Origin: Sphaerochaeta pleomorpha str. Grapes
GTDB taxonomy: Bacteria > Spirochaetota > Spirochaetia > Sphaerochaetales > Sphaerochaetaceae
Length of the DNA: 64,000 bases
Assembly (NCBI RefSeq): GCF_000236685.1
Contig: NC_016633.1
Location: 3,526,854-3,590,853 of the forward strand
Direction of reading: 5' to 3'
In this document: positions 43,938 to 52,808 of the stretch, piece by piece
Numbering within the stretch: the first letter of the stretch is position 1
Layout of the letters: every line of letters starts with the position of its first letter
Notes under the pieces: model-generated
Seen by the model: the letters and a program-made list of their open reading frames with translations, nothing else
What the model was told of the DNA's origin: nothing
Database searches by the model: none
Translations under genes and position numbers: made by a program

Positions 43938-45014
43938 ATGTCTAATGTTGATATCAGAATCAGGAAAACAGAATCTCTCGCTACCCCGGATGAACTCATC
44001 AAAAAGTTCCCGGTAAGTGAGGAGATTGCCAGCTCAATCAATCTTTCACGGCAAGTAGTGAATGACATAATCAAGGGAAGGGACCACCGGCTGCTCGCCA
44101 TTGTCGGTCCCTGTTCCTTGCATGACCGTAAAGCGGCCCTTGAGTATGCACATAGGTTGAAAGACCTTGCAGAAAAGGTCAAGGACGAAATGTACATAGT
44201 CATGCGGACCTATTTTGAGAAACCCCGGACTGTCCTCGGATGGAAAGGATTGATTCTTGATCCGAACATGGATGGGTCCTATGATATCGGGAGCGGGATT
44301 GCCATTGCCCGTTCCCTGCTACTGGATATCGTTTCGATAGGGATGCCAGTCGGCTGTGAAGTCCTTGACCCCATCATACCCCAGTATATCGACGAGTTGA
44401 TGAGTTGGTCCTCTATCGGGGCCAGGACCACCGAAAGTCAGATCCATCGTAACCTTGCAAGTGGTCTCAGTGTAGCCGTAGGGTTTAAGAACAGTACCAG
44501 TGGCGACCTAAGCAATGCAATCAACGCAATCCAGTGTGCCTATAACCCTGCTTCCTTCATCGGTATGGACAGAAGCGGGGCAAGTACCATTTTCAGGACG
44601 ACTGGAAATGATTGCTGTCATTTGATTCTCCGTGGCGGAGACAACAGTCCTAACTATTATGAGGATGATGTTGAAAGTGCCCGCAATATGATGATCAAAT
44701 CTGACTTGAACCCTGCAATCATCATCGATTGCAGCCATGCCAATTCCCGTAAAAACTATGACCGTCAGAAACGGGTACTCCGCTCTGTCGTAGACCAGGT
44801 ATGCTGGGGAGAGAAGGCTATAAAAGGCTTTATGCTCGAAAGCAATCTGATTTGTGGAAGCCAGAAGATTCCCTCTGACCTTTCGGACCTCAAATATGGG
44901 GTTTCTATAACCGATGGGTGTCTGGGATGGGATGAGACTGAACGTATATTGATTCGCTCCTGTGAGATGCTTCATCGCTCTTTTCAGGGTGACGGCCAAT
45001 CGATGCCGTTGTAG
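43938..45014 (+). CDS. aroG: 3-deoxy-7-phosphoheptulonate (DAHP) synthase, type I
   Basis: A 358-residue AroFGH-type enzyme joining phosphoenolpyruvate and erythrose 4-phosphate, the first step to aromatic amino acids. GPCSLHDRKAALEYA near residue 55, RTYFEKPRTVLGWKGL, IGARTTESQIHRNLASGLS with the metal-binding His, and DCSHANSRK are intact. Length and motif set match the AroG type; which amino acid inhibits it cannot be read reliably. It is followed 9 bases later by the DJ-1 gene in the same strand. Confidence 0.95.
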   Translation: MSNVDIRIRKTESLATPDELIKKFPVSEEIASSINLSRQVVNDIIKGRDHRLLAIVGPCSLHDRKAALEYAHRLKDLAEKVKDEMYIVMRTYFEKPRTVLGWKGLILDPNMDGSYDIGSGIAIARSLLLDIVSIGMPVGCEVLDPIIPQYIDELMSWSSIGARTTESQIHRNLASGLSVAVGFKNSTSGDLSNAINAIQCAYNPASFIGMDRSGASTIFRTTGNDCCHLILRGGDNSPNYYEDDVESARNMMIKSDLNPAIIIDCSHANSRKNYDRQKRVLRSVVDQVCWGEKAIKGFMLESNLICGSQKIPSDLSDLKYGVSITDGCLGWDETERILIRSCEMLHRSFQGDGQSMPL

Positions 45015-45023
45015 GAGGTGTAT

Positions 45024-45575
45024 ATGGTTCCTTCTGTTTTGGTTATTCTTGCTAACGGGTTCGAGGAAATCGAGGCTATTACCCCGATTGATATGCTTCG
45101 CAGAAGTGGTGCAAACGTTACGGTAGCCGGTCTTGATAACCTGACTATTATAGGTTCCCACAAGCTCGAGGTCACTTGCGATGCCCTGCTTTCCGATTGC
45201 AAACAGACGTATGACTGCGTGGTTTGCCCAGGGGGCTCCCTTGGGTCAAAGAACCTTGCTTCGTCTTTTCTGGTTTTGGAGAAATGCATCCAGACTGCCG
45301 AAAAGGGTGTGGTAGCCTCAATCTGTGCAGCTACTGCCGTAGTCCTTGGGAAGACAGGCTTGCTCGACAACCATACGGTCACTGGGTATCCGGGTACCGA
45401 GAAAGAATGTCCGGGGCTGGTTTTTTCCTCCGAGAAGGTCGTTACAGACAGAAATCTGGTCACAGCCCAAGGCGCTGGATGTGCAATGGAGTTTTCGCTT
45501 GCAATAATTGCAAAATTGTTTGATTCGGTAACCGCTGGGAAACTTTCCAGGCAGGTATTATTCCAAGGAGTGTAA
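45024..45575 (+). CDS. DJ-1/PfpI family protein
   Basis: A 183-residue DJ-1 fold protein. VILANGFEEIEAITPIDMLRR holds the conserved Glu, and the nucleophile elbow is the Cys in VASICAATAVV near residue 100; CPGG and TGYPG complete the family pattern. DJ-1/YajL proteins act as chaperones or deglycases in the cytoplasm. ATG 45024 has GGAGG upstream; GTG 45018 is in frame but too close to it. It lies between DAHP synthase and DUF1846 and probably shares their transcript. Confidence 0.9.
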   Translation: MVPSVLVILANGFEEIEAITPIDMLRRSGANVTVAGLDNLTIIGSHKLEVTCDALLSDCKQTYDCVVCPGGSLGSKNLASSFLVLEKCIQTAEKGVVASICAATAVVLGKTGLLDNHTVTGYPGTEKECPGLVFSSEKVVTDRNLVTAQGAGCAMEFSLAIIAKLFDSVTAGKLSRQVLFQGV

Positions 45576-45579
45576 GATT

Positions 45580-47097
45580 GTGGCAGAGATAGGGTTTGAC
45601 AACGAGAAATATCTTGAGGAACAGAGACATTTCATCCTTGAGAGGGTGAAGCAGAGTGAAGGAAAACTCTATCTTGAATGCGGTGGTAAGTTGTTATATG
45701 ACTACCATGCCTCGAGGGTGCTGCCCGGTTTTGACCCCAACGTTAAAATGAGGGTATTCCAGTCACTTCGTGACCAGATTGATGTAATTATCTGTATTCA
45801 TGCCGGCGATATTGAACGCAGGAAAATGCGAAGTGATTTCGGCATTACCTATGATACTGATGTATTCAAGATGATAGATGATTTCTCGAAGTGGGGACTG
45901 ACTGTAAGCCGGGTTGTCATTACCCGCTTTGAAGGCCAGAACGGGGCAGTGCATTTTAAGCAAATCCTTGAACAAAGAGGTATTACTGTTTATACCCACA
46001 AGCCTACCCGTGGCTATCCCAATGATGTCGATTTGATCGTCAGTGATGAAGGCTACGGGGCCAACCCGTATATTGAAACCGAGCGCCCTGTAGTCATCGT
46101 GACGGCTCCCGGCCCAGGTTCAGGAAAACTGGGTACCTGTCTTTCTCAGATGTATCACGACTACCGTTCGAAACGACATAGCGGGTATGCAAAGTTTGAG
46201 ACTTTCCCTATCTGGAATCTTCCCATCAACCATCCAGTAAATATTGCCTATGAATCGGCAACCGCCGATATCGGGGATATCAATCTGATAGACCATTTCC
46301 ATGTCAGTGCCTACAATGCAATTACGGTAAACTATTCAAGGGATCTTGAAGCTTATCCTTTGCTCAGGCGGATATTGGAAAAAATCACCGGTAAACCTTG
46401 CATCTATAAAAGTCCGACTGACATGGGGGTAAACAGGTGTGCCTTTGGCATTATCGATGATCAGGTCGTAAGGAGAGCTGGCGAGCAGGAAATTATTCGC
46501 AGGTATTTTAGCGCTGCCTGTGCGTATATCCAGGGCATCGGAACCAAGGATACGGAGGAACGCTGTCTTTCTATCATGGAAAGTGCAAACCTTTCCTTCA
46601 ATGACAGGCCGGTTGTCCCTGCTTCCGAAAAAGCCCTTGCAAGAGGACTGGAAAGGAATAAAGGGCTCAACGGGATAGTCTGTGCGGCTGCACTCCAATT
46701 GCAAGATGGAAGAATCGTAACCGGCTGCAACTCATCCTTGCTCCATGCTTCTTCGGCTTTGATACTCAATGCAGTGAAAATCCTGGCAGGCATCGACCAT
46801 AGCGTAGATTTAATCTCCCCTTCAATCGTGAAGGCGGTTACCTCGATGAAACGTGATATCCTTCGCGGCAGGGGAGTGAGCCTCAATTTGGATGAAGTAC
46901 TTATTTGCCTTGCCATGAGTGGAGCTATTTCAGCAGATGTACAAAAGGCTGTGGATATGCTTCCTTTGCTCAAGGGGTGCGAGGTCCATATGACCCATAT
47001 CCCGTCAGCTGGGGACTCTTCCGGGCTGAGGAAGCTAGCTGTCAATGTGACAAGCGACCCCCGGTTCCCAACTGCAAATCTCTATAACCCTGCTTAG
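45580..47097 (+). CDS. DUF1846 family protein
   Basis: A 505-residue cytoplasmic protein of the DUF1846 family, close to the family's usual 495-505 residues. The opening FDNEKYLEEQRHFILERV, the VTAPGPGSGKLGTCLSQMYHDY stretch (a P-loop-like Gly-rich turn) and KSPTDMGVNRCAFGI are family hallmarks as I recall them. It has a GTG start at 45580, four bases after the DJ-1 stop. The function of the family is not established; the P-loop-like turn suggests nucleotide or phosphate binding. It ends at a short hairpin that overlaps its stop. Confidence 0.85.
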   Translation: MAEIGFDNEKYLEEQRHFILERVKQSEGKLYLECGGKLLYDYHASRVLPGFDPNVKMRVFQSLRDQIDVIICIHAGDIERRKMRSDFGITYDTDVFKMIDDFSKWGLTVSRVVITRFEGQNGAVHFKQILEQRGITVYTHKPTRGYPNDVDLIVSDEGYGANPYIETERPVVIVTAPGPGSGKLGTCLSQMYHDYRSKRHSGYAKFETFPIWNLPINHPVNIAYESATADIGDINLIDHFHVSAYNAITVNYSRDLEAYPLLRRILEKITGKPCIYKSPTDMGVNRCAFGIIDDQVVRRAGEQEIIRRYFSAACAYIQGIGTKDTEERCLSIMESANLSFNDRPVVPASEKALARGLERNKGLNGIVCAAALQLQDGRIVTGCNSSLLHASSALILNAVKILAGIDHSVDLISPSIVKAVTSMKRDILRGRGVSLNLDEVLICLAMSGAISADVQKAVDMLPLLKGCEVHMTHIPSAGDSSGLRKLAVNVTSDPRFPTANLYNPA

Positions 47098-47115
47098 GCA
47101 GGGCTTGCTGTTTTT
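47088..47115 (+). terminator. Weak terminator at the DUF1846 stop
   Basis: CCCTGC-TTAG-GCAGGG (47088-47103) includes the TAG stop codon in its loop. A T-run follows only after 7 bases, so termination may be partial. Confidence 0.5.
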
Positions 47116-47149
47116 ACTTCAAGGTATTTCTCCTAGCGATTATTAATGT

Positions 47150-47192
47150 TTCCCTTGCTATCCCTCTTTTTGAGGGATAGGATATAAGGGCC
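47150..47192 (+). other. Strong hairpin in the 5'-nucleotidase leader
   Basis: CTATCCCTC-TTTTT-GAGGGATAG (47158-47180) is a perfect 9-pair stem that can be lengthened outward by CCCTT/AAGGG. It lies about 55 bases before the ATG and is followed by TGCCTTTTTTG, so it could be an attenuator or an mRNA-stability element. Confidence 0.5.
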
Positions 47193-47233
47193 TGCCTTTT
47201 TTGTGCAGCTAATGTTTGCTAGGAGGATAATTC

Positions 47234-49006
47234 ATGAAAAGAAACATTGCTCTTCTGTTCATTTTGGCATTGTGTCTTATTGTTACTCCGCTTTTTGCAA
47301 CTGGGCAAAACGAAGTTACCGTTACGATACTTGAAACCAGTGATATGCATGGGACTTTTGCTCCCTGGGATTATGCGACAGACTCTCCCTTGGACCAAGG
47401 CTGGGCAAAGGTTGCAACTGTTATCAAGCAGGAAAGGGCCAAGGATCCGAATCTTCTACTAGTCGATAATGGAGACACTTCCCAGGACAATATGATACAG
47501 GAATTCCGTTTCGATACGGTCCATCCTGTAGCAAGGGCTCTCAATTTCCTTGGATATGATGCCTGGCAATTGGGAAACCATGAATTCAATTTCGAATTCG
47601 AGAATCTGCAGAGGTTGATTGCCTCAGTCAATGCAACTGTATTGGGTGGAAATATCTATAAGGCCGATGGTACCCGGTTTGCCGAACCTTATATGATTAA
47701 GAGAGTCAATGGGGTGAGAGTTGCAATCATGGGGCTTGCTCCTCCTCATATCACCCGCTGGGAAGCTTCTGATCCTTCACATTTCAATAATATGACGTTC
47801 ACAACTCCCATGGATGAGACTGCCAAGATTCTCAAGGAGCTGGAAGGAAAGGCTGATGTAATCATAGCCTTGGTCCATTATGGTGAGGATGGTGAGTACG
47901 ATACGGAAGGAATGCGGGAGATTGCAGCCAAATATGGCGATAGGATTTCTGCTTTCCTTATCGGGCATGCCCATTCAACTCTTGCCGAAGAGCAGAAAAA
48001 TGGTTCATTTATCGTTGAACCGGGAAGCAAGGGTTCTAGTGTTGGAAAGGTCGAAATAAAGCTGTTACAGAGAGTATCGGGCGGAAAGTGGCTGATTGAA
48101 GAGGTGAAAGGCTCTGTCATTCCGGTAAAAGGTCAAAAGATTGCAGCCGATCCTGCTTTCCTTACTGAATTCAAAGGAATCGACGAGAAGAGCCGTATGA
48201 TCGCCAACACAGCTGTCGGTAAGGTTGGAGCCGATTTCCTACCTTCCCTATACTGGAAAAATATTGAGGGAATCCCCACTGCAATCGTGCAGGATACTGC
48301 AATGATTGATTTGATCAACAATGTCCAGATGGAAGCCACAGGGGCTGATGTTTCCCTTGCTGCTCTCTTTGATGCAACGAGTGACCTCCCCAAAGGTGAT
48401 TTCAGAAAACGCGACGGGGTAAAGATCTATAAGTATGACAACACGTTGATGGCAGTCAGGGTTACCGGAAAACAGCTGAAGGCAATTATGGAAAACCAGG
48501 CAGGGGCATTCTTCAACCAGTATAAGAAGGGTGATGTCACAATTTCCTTCAATTCCAAGATCAGAATGTATAACTATGATATGTTCCAGGGCGTAACCTA
48601 TGATATTGATATTTCCAAGCCTGTCGGGCAGAGGATTTGCAATGTCATGTATAAAGGAAAGCCTCTTTCTGATTCACAGGTTCTGGTTCTTGCCTTGAAT
48701 AATTACCGCTACGGCGGTCTTTCCTCAAGCGGTATGATCAGCAACAAGAGTGAAGACCTTGTCTACAATAGTGGTCTGGCCATTCGTGACATTATCAGTG
48801 ACTATGTGGTCAAGCAAGGTACTATCATGCCCAAGTGCGACAACAACTGGAAGATCATCGGAGCTCCCCTTACCGATAAGGACGCAGAGAAAATCTATGC
48901 GATGGTACGTGAAGGAAAAATCAAGCTTCCTACCAGTGAGGACGGAAGGACCCCGAATATCGAACCATTGAATGCAGACGACCTTCGTTCTAAAAAAGTG
49001 CTTTAA
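47234..49006 (+). CDS. Exported bifunctional metallophosphatase / 5'-nucleotidase
   Basis: A 590-residue periplasmic enzyme. A signal peptide of about 22 residues (ending near LFATG) precedes the calcineurin-like phosphatase domain, whose two-metal ligands are visible: ETSDMHG, DNGDTSQD, LGNHEFNF, LVHYGEDGE and IGHAHST. The C-terminal 5'-nucleotidase substrate domain includes TGKQLKAIMENQ and the NNYRYGG turn. It cleaves nucleotides or cyclic nucleotides outside the cell so nucleosides can be taken up. AGGAGG precedes the ATG. A good terminator follows. Confidence 0.93.
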   Translation: MKRNIALLFILALCLIVTPLFATGQNEVTVTILETSDMHGTFAPWDYATDSPLDQGWAKVATVIKQERAKDPNLLLVDNGDTSQDNMIQEFRFDTVHPVARALNFLGYDAWQLGNHEFNFEFENLQRLIASVNATVLGGNIYKADGTRFAEPYMIKRVNGVRVAIMGLAPPHITRWEASDPSHFNNMTFTTPMDETAKILKELEGKADVIIALVHYGEDGEYDTEGMREIAAKYGDRISAFLIGHAHSTLAEEQKNGSFIVEPGSKGSSVGKVEIKLLQRVSGGKWLIEEVKGSVIPVKGQKIAADPAFLTEFKGIDEKSRMIANTAVGKVGADFLPSLYWKNIEGIPTAIVQDTAMIDLINNVQMEATGADVSLAALFDATSDLPKGDFRKRDGVKIYKYDNTLMAVRVTGKQLKAIMENQAGAFFNQYKKGDVTISFNSKIRMYNYDMFQGVTYDIDISKPVGQRICNVMYKGKPLSDSQVLVLALNNYRYGGLSSSGMISNKSEDLVYNSGLAIRDIISDYVVKQGTIMPKCDNNWKIIGAPLTDKDAEKIYAMVREGKIKLPTSEDGRTPNIEPLNADDLRSKKVL

Positions 49007-49024
49007 TCCATCGTTTTGGAAATT

Positions 49025-49062
49025 GCCAGGTTGGCTTTATTTGCCAGCCTGGTATTTATTTT
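49025..49062 (+). terminator. 5'-nucleotidase terminator
   Basis: CCAGGTTGGC (49026-49035) pairs with GCCAGCCTGG (49043-49052) with one G-U, then a T-rich run. Confidence 0.9.
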
Positions 49063-49183
49063 TGCTTTTTATGGTAAATTATGCAATGGTTGTTGTCAGA
49101 AGCAATTATTATTATACCGATTGTATGTATTTTGTCATCAAATGTCCCTTGACCATTGCAATTCATGCTGATAACTTCAAGAT

Positions 49184-49591
49184 ATGAAGTTTTCCACAAA
49201 AGGTCGATATTCTCTTGAGACAATGGTGTATCTGGTTACCTGTAAAGACAGTTGCAGTATTCGTTCCGTCAGCGAGGCAACAGGAATTTCCAGCGGTTAT
49301 CTTGAACAGTTGATGATACCCCTCAAACGGGCAGGTCTTGTAATTGCCGAACGCGGGGTGCAGGGAGGATACAGAATTGCCAGAAAGGGTATTACGTGTC
49401 TAGAAGTTTTAAATGCAAGCGAGGGGGATTTCCATCCGGTTCCCTGTGATGGTTGTGTCCGCTCTGATACTTGCAAGACCTTCTCTACCTGGGATCTGTT
49501 CAGGGATGAGGTCAATCATTTTGCTCAAAATATTACCATTGAGTCGTTAGCTTCCAACCTTGTGGAGTCTGAACAGGGAGGAGGTATATGA
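49184..49591 (+). CDS. Rrf2 family regulator with cysteine cluster
   Basis: A 135-residue Rrf2/IscR-type regulator. The opening KFSTKGRYSLETMVYLV and the winged helix with SISSGYLEQLMIPLKRAGLV-like turn are typical, and a PCDGCVRSDTC cluster near residues 85-95 resembles the three Cys that bind an iron-sulfur cluster in IscR-type members. No strong ribosome site precedes ATG 49184. A promoter-like TTGTTG-17-TATACC lies near 49090-49120, within a 9-base inverted repeat (49082-49090 and 49152-49160). It overlaps the next gene by 4 bases and probably controls this locus. Confidence 0.88.
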   Translation: MKFSTKGRYSLETMVYLVTCKDSCSIRSVSEATGISSGYLEQLMIPLKRAGLVIAERGVQGGYRIARKGITCLEVLNASEGDFHPVPCDGCVRSDTCKTFSTWDLFRDEVNHFAQNITIESLASNLVESEQGGGI

Positions 49592-50004
49592 AAATCTCAA
49601 CTCGAGGACGGTATGGATTACGCTTACTCGTCGATCTGGCAGAGAATGACTGCAACCGGCCTATCGCCCTCTCCCAGGTTGCCTGCAGGCAGGACCTGAG
49701 TGAAAAATATCTCCAGCAGGTAGCCTTGTTGCTTACCCGTGCGGGTTTCTTGATTTCGACCAAGGGCTCAGGCGGAGGGTATTTGCTTAAGAATGATCCC
49801 TCAGAGATTGTTGTATACGATGTCCTCAGTCTCTTGGAAGGTGGTTTAGATTTTTCCGAACCTCCCGCAGATGCCGATACTGCCATAAGACGTTGCCTCC
49901 ATACCCATTTCTACCAGCCTTTGGATGAACACCTAGCTCAGATCTTCAAGGGGATGACCCTTTCCGATATTGTCCGTTCAGTTCCTTTCTCGTATTCGAT
50001 TTAG
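49588..50004 (+). CDS. Second Rrf2 family regulator (CymR-like)
   Basis: A 138-residue Rrf2 protein with the KISTRGRYGLRLLVDLAE opening and the SGGGYLL wing. Unlike its upstream neighbour it lacks the Cys cluster; one lone Cys (RRCLHTHF) remains. In Bacillus the cluster-free Rrf2 member CymR controls cysteine synthesis together with CysK, and here cysK is the next gene. The start overlaps the first Rrf2 stop (ATGA) with GGAGGAGG upstream. Confidence 0.88.
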   Translation: MKISTRGRYGLRLLVDLAENDCNRPIALSQVACRQDLSEKYLQQVALLLTRAGFLISTKGSGGGYLLKNDPSEIVVYDVLSLLEGGLDFSEPPADADTAIRRCLHTHFYQPLDEHLAQIFKGMTLSDIVRSVPFSYSI

Positions 50005-50038
50005 GTTTTTTACAATACAGAACATAATTGGGTTTGGG

Positions 50039-50067
50039 TTGACAGAGTGTTTAGTTTTAAATACTAT
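50039..50067 (+). promoter_or_regulatory. cysK promoter
   Basis: TTGACA (50039-50044), 17 bases, TACTAT (50062-50067). A TTTAGT/ACTATTAAA-type repeat overlaps the -10 box and could be the Rrf2 operator. Confidence 0.65.
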
Positions 50068-50110
50068 TAAACCCATAACTTTACTAAGGATTAAATAAAG
50101 GAGCAATCGT

Positions 50111-51040
50111 ATGGATTCCCACATATATACTGACATTACCGAGAAAATTGGAAAAACACCGTTGGTGCGCATTAATCGCTTAAATGATGGATACGCAACC
50201 ATTCTGGCAAAAGTTGAGAGTTTCAATCCTCTTTCCAGCGTCAAGGACCGAATTGCCTTTGCTATGATCACCGGTGCAGAGGAAAGCGGTAAACTCAAGA
50301 AGGGGTCTGTCCTAGTCGAGCCTACCAGTGGAAATACCGGGGTAGGCCTTGCCTTTGTAGCCGCGGTTAAAGGATATCGTCTTATTATTACAATGCCAGA
50401 GACGATGAGTATCGAGCGAAGAAAACTTATGGCAGCCCTTGGTGCTGAACTGGTTCTCACCGATGGTTCTCTGGGAATGAAGGGTGCGATAGCGAAAGCT
50501 GCTGAAATTGCTGCCCAGACTCCCAATTCCTTCATCCCCTCGCAGTTCTCCAACCCTGACAATCCAAAGGTGCATTACCAGACAACCGGTCCGGAAATCT
50601 GGGAAGATGCAGGGCATGACGTCGATATTTTCATTGCAGGCATCGGCACGGGAGGAACAGTTACCGGTGTCGGGCGTTATTTGAAAGAGGTCAACCCAAC
50701 TGTCAAAATCGTAGGGGTAGAACCGGTTACCAGCCCTATGCTCAGCCAAGGGCATGGAGGGCCACACAAGATTCAGGGGATTGGGGCAGGTTTTGTTCCC
50801 GATGTCTTGGACCGCTCGGTGATTGATGATATCTATACCTCAGAGGATGCCAAAGCCGGAGAAACAGCCCGGCAGGCAGCAAAGATGGAGGGTCTGCTTG
50901 TTGGGATTTCTTCCGGGGCTGCCTTGGAGGCTGCTCTCACGTATTCCAGGAAAAAAGAGAATGAAGGTAAAACAATAGTAGTTCTTCTCCCTGATACCGG
51001 GGAACGCTACCTTTCCACCTGGTTGTTTTCAGATCTCTGA
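50111..51040 (+). CDS. cysK: Cysteine synthase CysK
   Basis: A 309-residue PLP enzyme making cysteine from O-acetylserine and sulfide. The PLP lysine is in SVKDRIA (about residue 42); [12 protein letters not shown] is the substrate loop, [15 protein letters not shown] the phosphate loop and LVGISSGAA the late Ser turn. ATG 50111 has AAGGAG eight bases upstream. In many bacteria CysK also forms a complex with SAT or CymR. The transcript is closed by a hairpin that lies inside the convergent gene. Confidence 0.96.
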   Translation: MDSHIYTDITEKIGKTPLVRINRLNDGYATILAKVESFNPLSSVKDRIAFAMITGAEESGKLKKGSVLVEPTSGNTGVGLAFVAAVKGYRLIITMPETMSIERRKLMAALGAELVLTDGSLGMKGAIAKAAEIAAQTPNSFIPSQFSNPDNPKVHYQTTGPEIWEDAGHDVDIFIAGIGTGGTVTGVGRYLKEVNPTVKIVGVEPVTSPMLSQGHGGPHKIQGIGAGFVPDVLDRSVIDDIYTSEDAKAGETARQAAKMEGLLVGISSGAALEAALTYSRKKENEGKTIVVLLPDTGERYLSTWLFSDL

Positions 51041-51052
51041 TTCTTGCACTTT

Positions 51053-51745
51053 CTATGCAATAGTGATGAATTCAGGCAGATGGTGCCCGAATTCATCAAG
51101 GTTTTTCCCTGATAAGATAGTGAACTTGGCATCGAGGAAAAAAGAAAAAAGATTGTTTACAAAAAAAGCATCGGAACAACGGACTGCATAAAGCCCCGTG
51201 TTTTCGGTGTTTTTTTCGGTCTTGACGATTTCCCTTGATCGGTCAAGCAGGCTTGCCAACGTTCCTTCCAGGTGCCGGTCGACCATGTTTTCTAGAAGAG
51301 GATCGGAGAGAAAACCTTCGGCTTCCATTTTCAGTCGTCCTGTATCCGACGAAATGGAAAGTAGTTGCGAGATGCCTGACTCCCAGTCAATCGCTATGAG
51401 TGCATACAGTCCCTTTGCTTTCTTATACTCCTCTGCGACGTCCAGGACTCTGCATTGAAGCGGGTACTCACAGGCATTGAACTTTTTCTGCAAAAGCGAA
51501 TGTTCAGCAAGATACAATTCACCAAAGCTGTAGGGTTGTGGAAAATCCTGTTTTGAGAGAGAAAGGGAAAGTAGTGTTTCACCAATCTCATAGATTTCTT
51601 CCAAGAGAAACGTATCAAGGATATTCTTTTTTGTGTATACAAAATGGGCATACCTACCAATGATTCGCTCAATTCGTTCAGATTCATTGGCTGTCCCTAT
51701 GATTCTTGTAGTCCAAGAGGGGCCAGTAGATTTGAGGCTATTCAT
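51053..51745 (-). CDS. Hypothetical protein
   Basis: I do not recognise this 230-residue protein. It has no signal peptide or membrane segment; it is mixed alpha/beta with LYALIAIDWESGISQLLSISSD as a likely strand-turn-strand core. AGGAGG lies 14 bases before the ATG. The last codons (EFGHHLPEFITIA) are written in the same bases as the cysK terminator at 51064-51098, so this end may be under double constraint. It is convergent with cysK. Confidence 0.6.
   Translation of the reverse strand: MNSLKSTGPSWTTRIIGTANESERIERIIGRYAHFVYTKKNILDTFLLEEIYEIGETLLSLSLSKQDFPQPYSFGELYLAEHSLLQKKFNACEYPLQCRVLDVAEEYKKAKGLYALIAIDWESGISQLLSISSDTGRLKMEAEGFLSDPLLENMVDRHLEGTLASLLDRSREIVKTEKNTENTGLYAVRCSDAFFVNNLFSFFLDAKFTILSGKNLDEFGHHLPEFITIA
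51064..51106 (+). terminator. cysK terminator inside the convergent gene
   Basis: TGATGAATTC (51064-51073) pairs with GAATTCATCA (51089-51098), with an inner GGC/GCC pair, followed by GTTTTTCCC. The whole stem encodes the C-terminus of the minus-strand gene. Confidence 0.75.
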
Positions 51746-52046
51746 ACGTACGGTCTTTTCCTCCTAGTGAAGAATACCCCTAGAGCTAGGAAATAGCTAT
51801 CTGAAATATCAGAAATTGATAAAATTGCGTCAAAAAATGACGAAATAATACCATTTATTAGTGTTTTCCCAGATTCAGACAGAGAAATTCTTCAGTAATA
51901 AGGATTTTGAGGATTTTTCCCGGTTACCTTTCCAAAATCCTTTTTCAAGAGGGACGATTGCGATACATGACAGATTTTTCCATCCCCCGATTGGGGAGTG
52001 CTTCCGGTTGCTTGCCAGAGGGAAAACAAGTTGGTAGAGTACCTGT
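51746..52046. other. 300-base divergent region with short inverted repeats
   Basis: Between the hypothetical gene and the glycosylase gene lie a CGTCA-AAAAA-TGACG repeat (51829-51843), a CTGAAATATCAG repeat just before it and a CCCC-CGATT-GGGG hairpin (51982-51994). No strong promoter stands out, and no gene is seen. Confidence 0.4.
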
Positions 52047-52808
52047 ATGGAAAATTCTGTAATCAATCTGCAGACAACCCTGTTTTGCGGTCAAAGCTTC
52101 GCTTGGCTCCAACATGGCGAAACTTTTAGTGCTGTGCTGAAAGGGAGGCTTGTTCAGCTACGGCAAGATACATGTATCGACCAGTGTAAGGAAGATGCCT
52201 TTTTATACCATTACTTCGACATGGACTTTGACTATGCTTCAGCCAACCGTCATTTGATCACTTTGGACCATCCTATGAGTGAAGCAATTGCCTATGCCAA
52301 AGGGCTCCATATACTGAACCAGGATCCCTGGGAAGTACTCATCGGTTTCATCTTAAGCCAGAATAATTCCATTAAGCGAATTACCATGCTGTATGAAAAG
52401 CTTTCCATCAACTTTGGGACAGAGGTAGGCAAAGGCCGGTTTTCATTTCCGACTCCCGACCAGTTGGCAGGGGTAGGTGAGAGCGAACTTCGCTCACTTG
52501 GCGTTGGATTCCGTTCTCCCTATATTGTTGACGCCATTGAAAAGAGCTATTTGCTTGATGATATCAAGTCGCTCCCCTTTGATGATGCTCTATCTGTATT
52601 GATGACAATCAAAGGGGTTGGGCCTAAGGTAGGTTCCTGCATCCTTCTGTACGGTTTTCATAGGATGGAAGCATTCCCTATGGATACTTGGATGAAGAAA
52701 GCGATGGCGAGATGGTACCCAACCCAGGACAGTGCTCTTTTTTCACCATATGCTGCACTTGCCCAGCAATACCTCTTCCATTATGCAAGAACAGTGGGGT
52801 GCGAATAA
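52047..52808 (+). CDS. OGG-type 8-oxoguanine DNA glycosylase
   Basis: A 253-residue HhH-GPD glycosylase with the OGG1 N-terminal signature FCGQSFAWLQHGETF, then SQNNSIKRI and the helix-hairpin-helix-GPD core KGVGPKVGSCILLYGF followed by PMDTWMKK. The Lys in GPKVG corresponds to the catalytic Lys and the Asp in MDTW to the catalytic Asp of OGG1. It excises 8-oxoguanine and nicks the strand. The ribosome site is weak (GGTAGAG). Its stop overlaps the fused gene that follows (TAATG). Confidence 0.88.
   Translation: MENSVINLQTTLFCGQSFAWLQHGETFSAVLKGRLVQLRQDTCIDQCKEDAFLYHYFDMDFDYASANRHLITLDHPMSEAIAYAKGLHILNQDPWEVLIGFILSQNNSIKRITMLYEKLSINFGTEVGKGRFSFPTPDQLAGVGESELRSLGVGFRSPYIVDAIEKSYLLDDIKSLPFDDALSVLMTIKGVGPKVGSCILLYGFHRMEAFPMDTWMKKAMARWYPTQDSALFSPYAALAQQYLFHYARTVGCE

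Noticed and set aside
51982..51994. CCCC-CGATT-GGGG hairpin as a terminator
   Set aside because: Only four pairs and no T-run on either strand.
52688..52807. Earlier start of the fused GluTR-like gene
   Set aside because: These 40 codons overlap the OGG C-terminus in another frame; ATG 52808 has a ribosome site and couples to the OGG stop.
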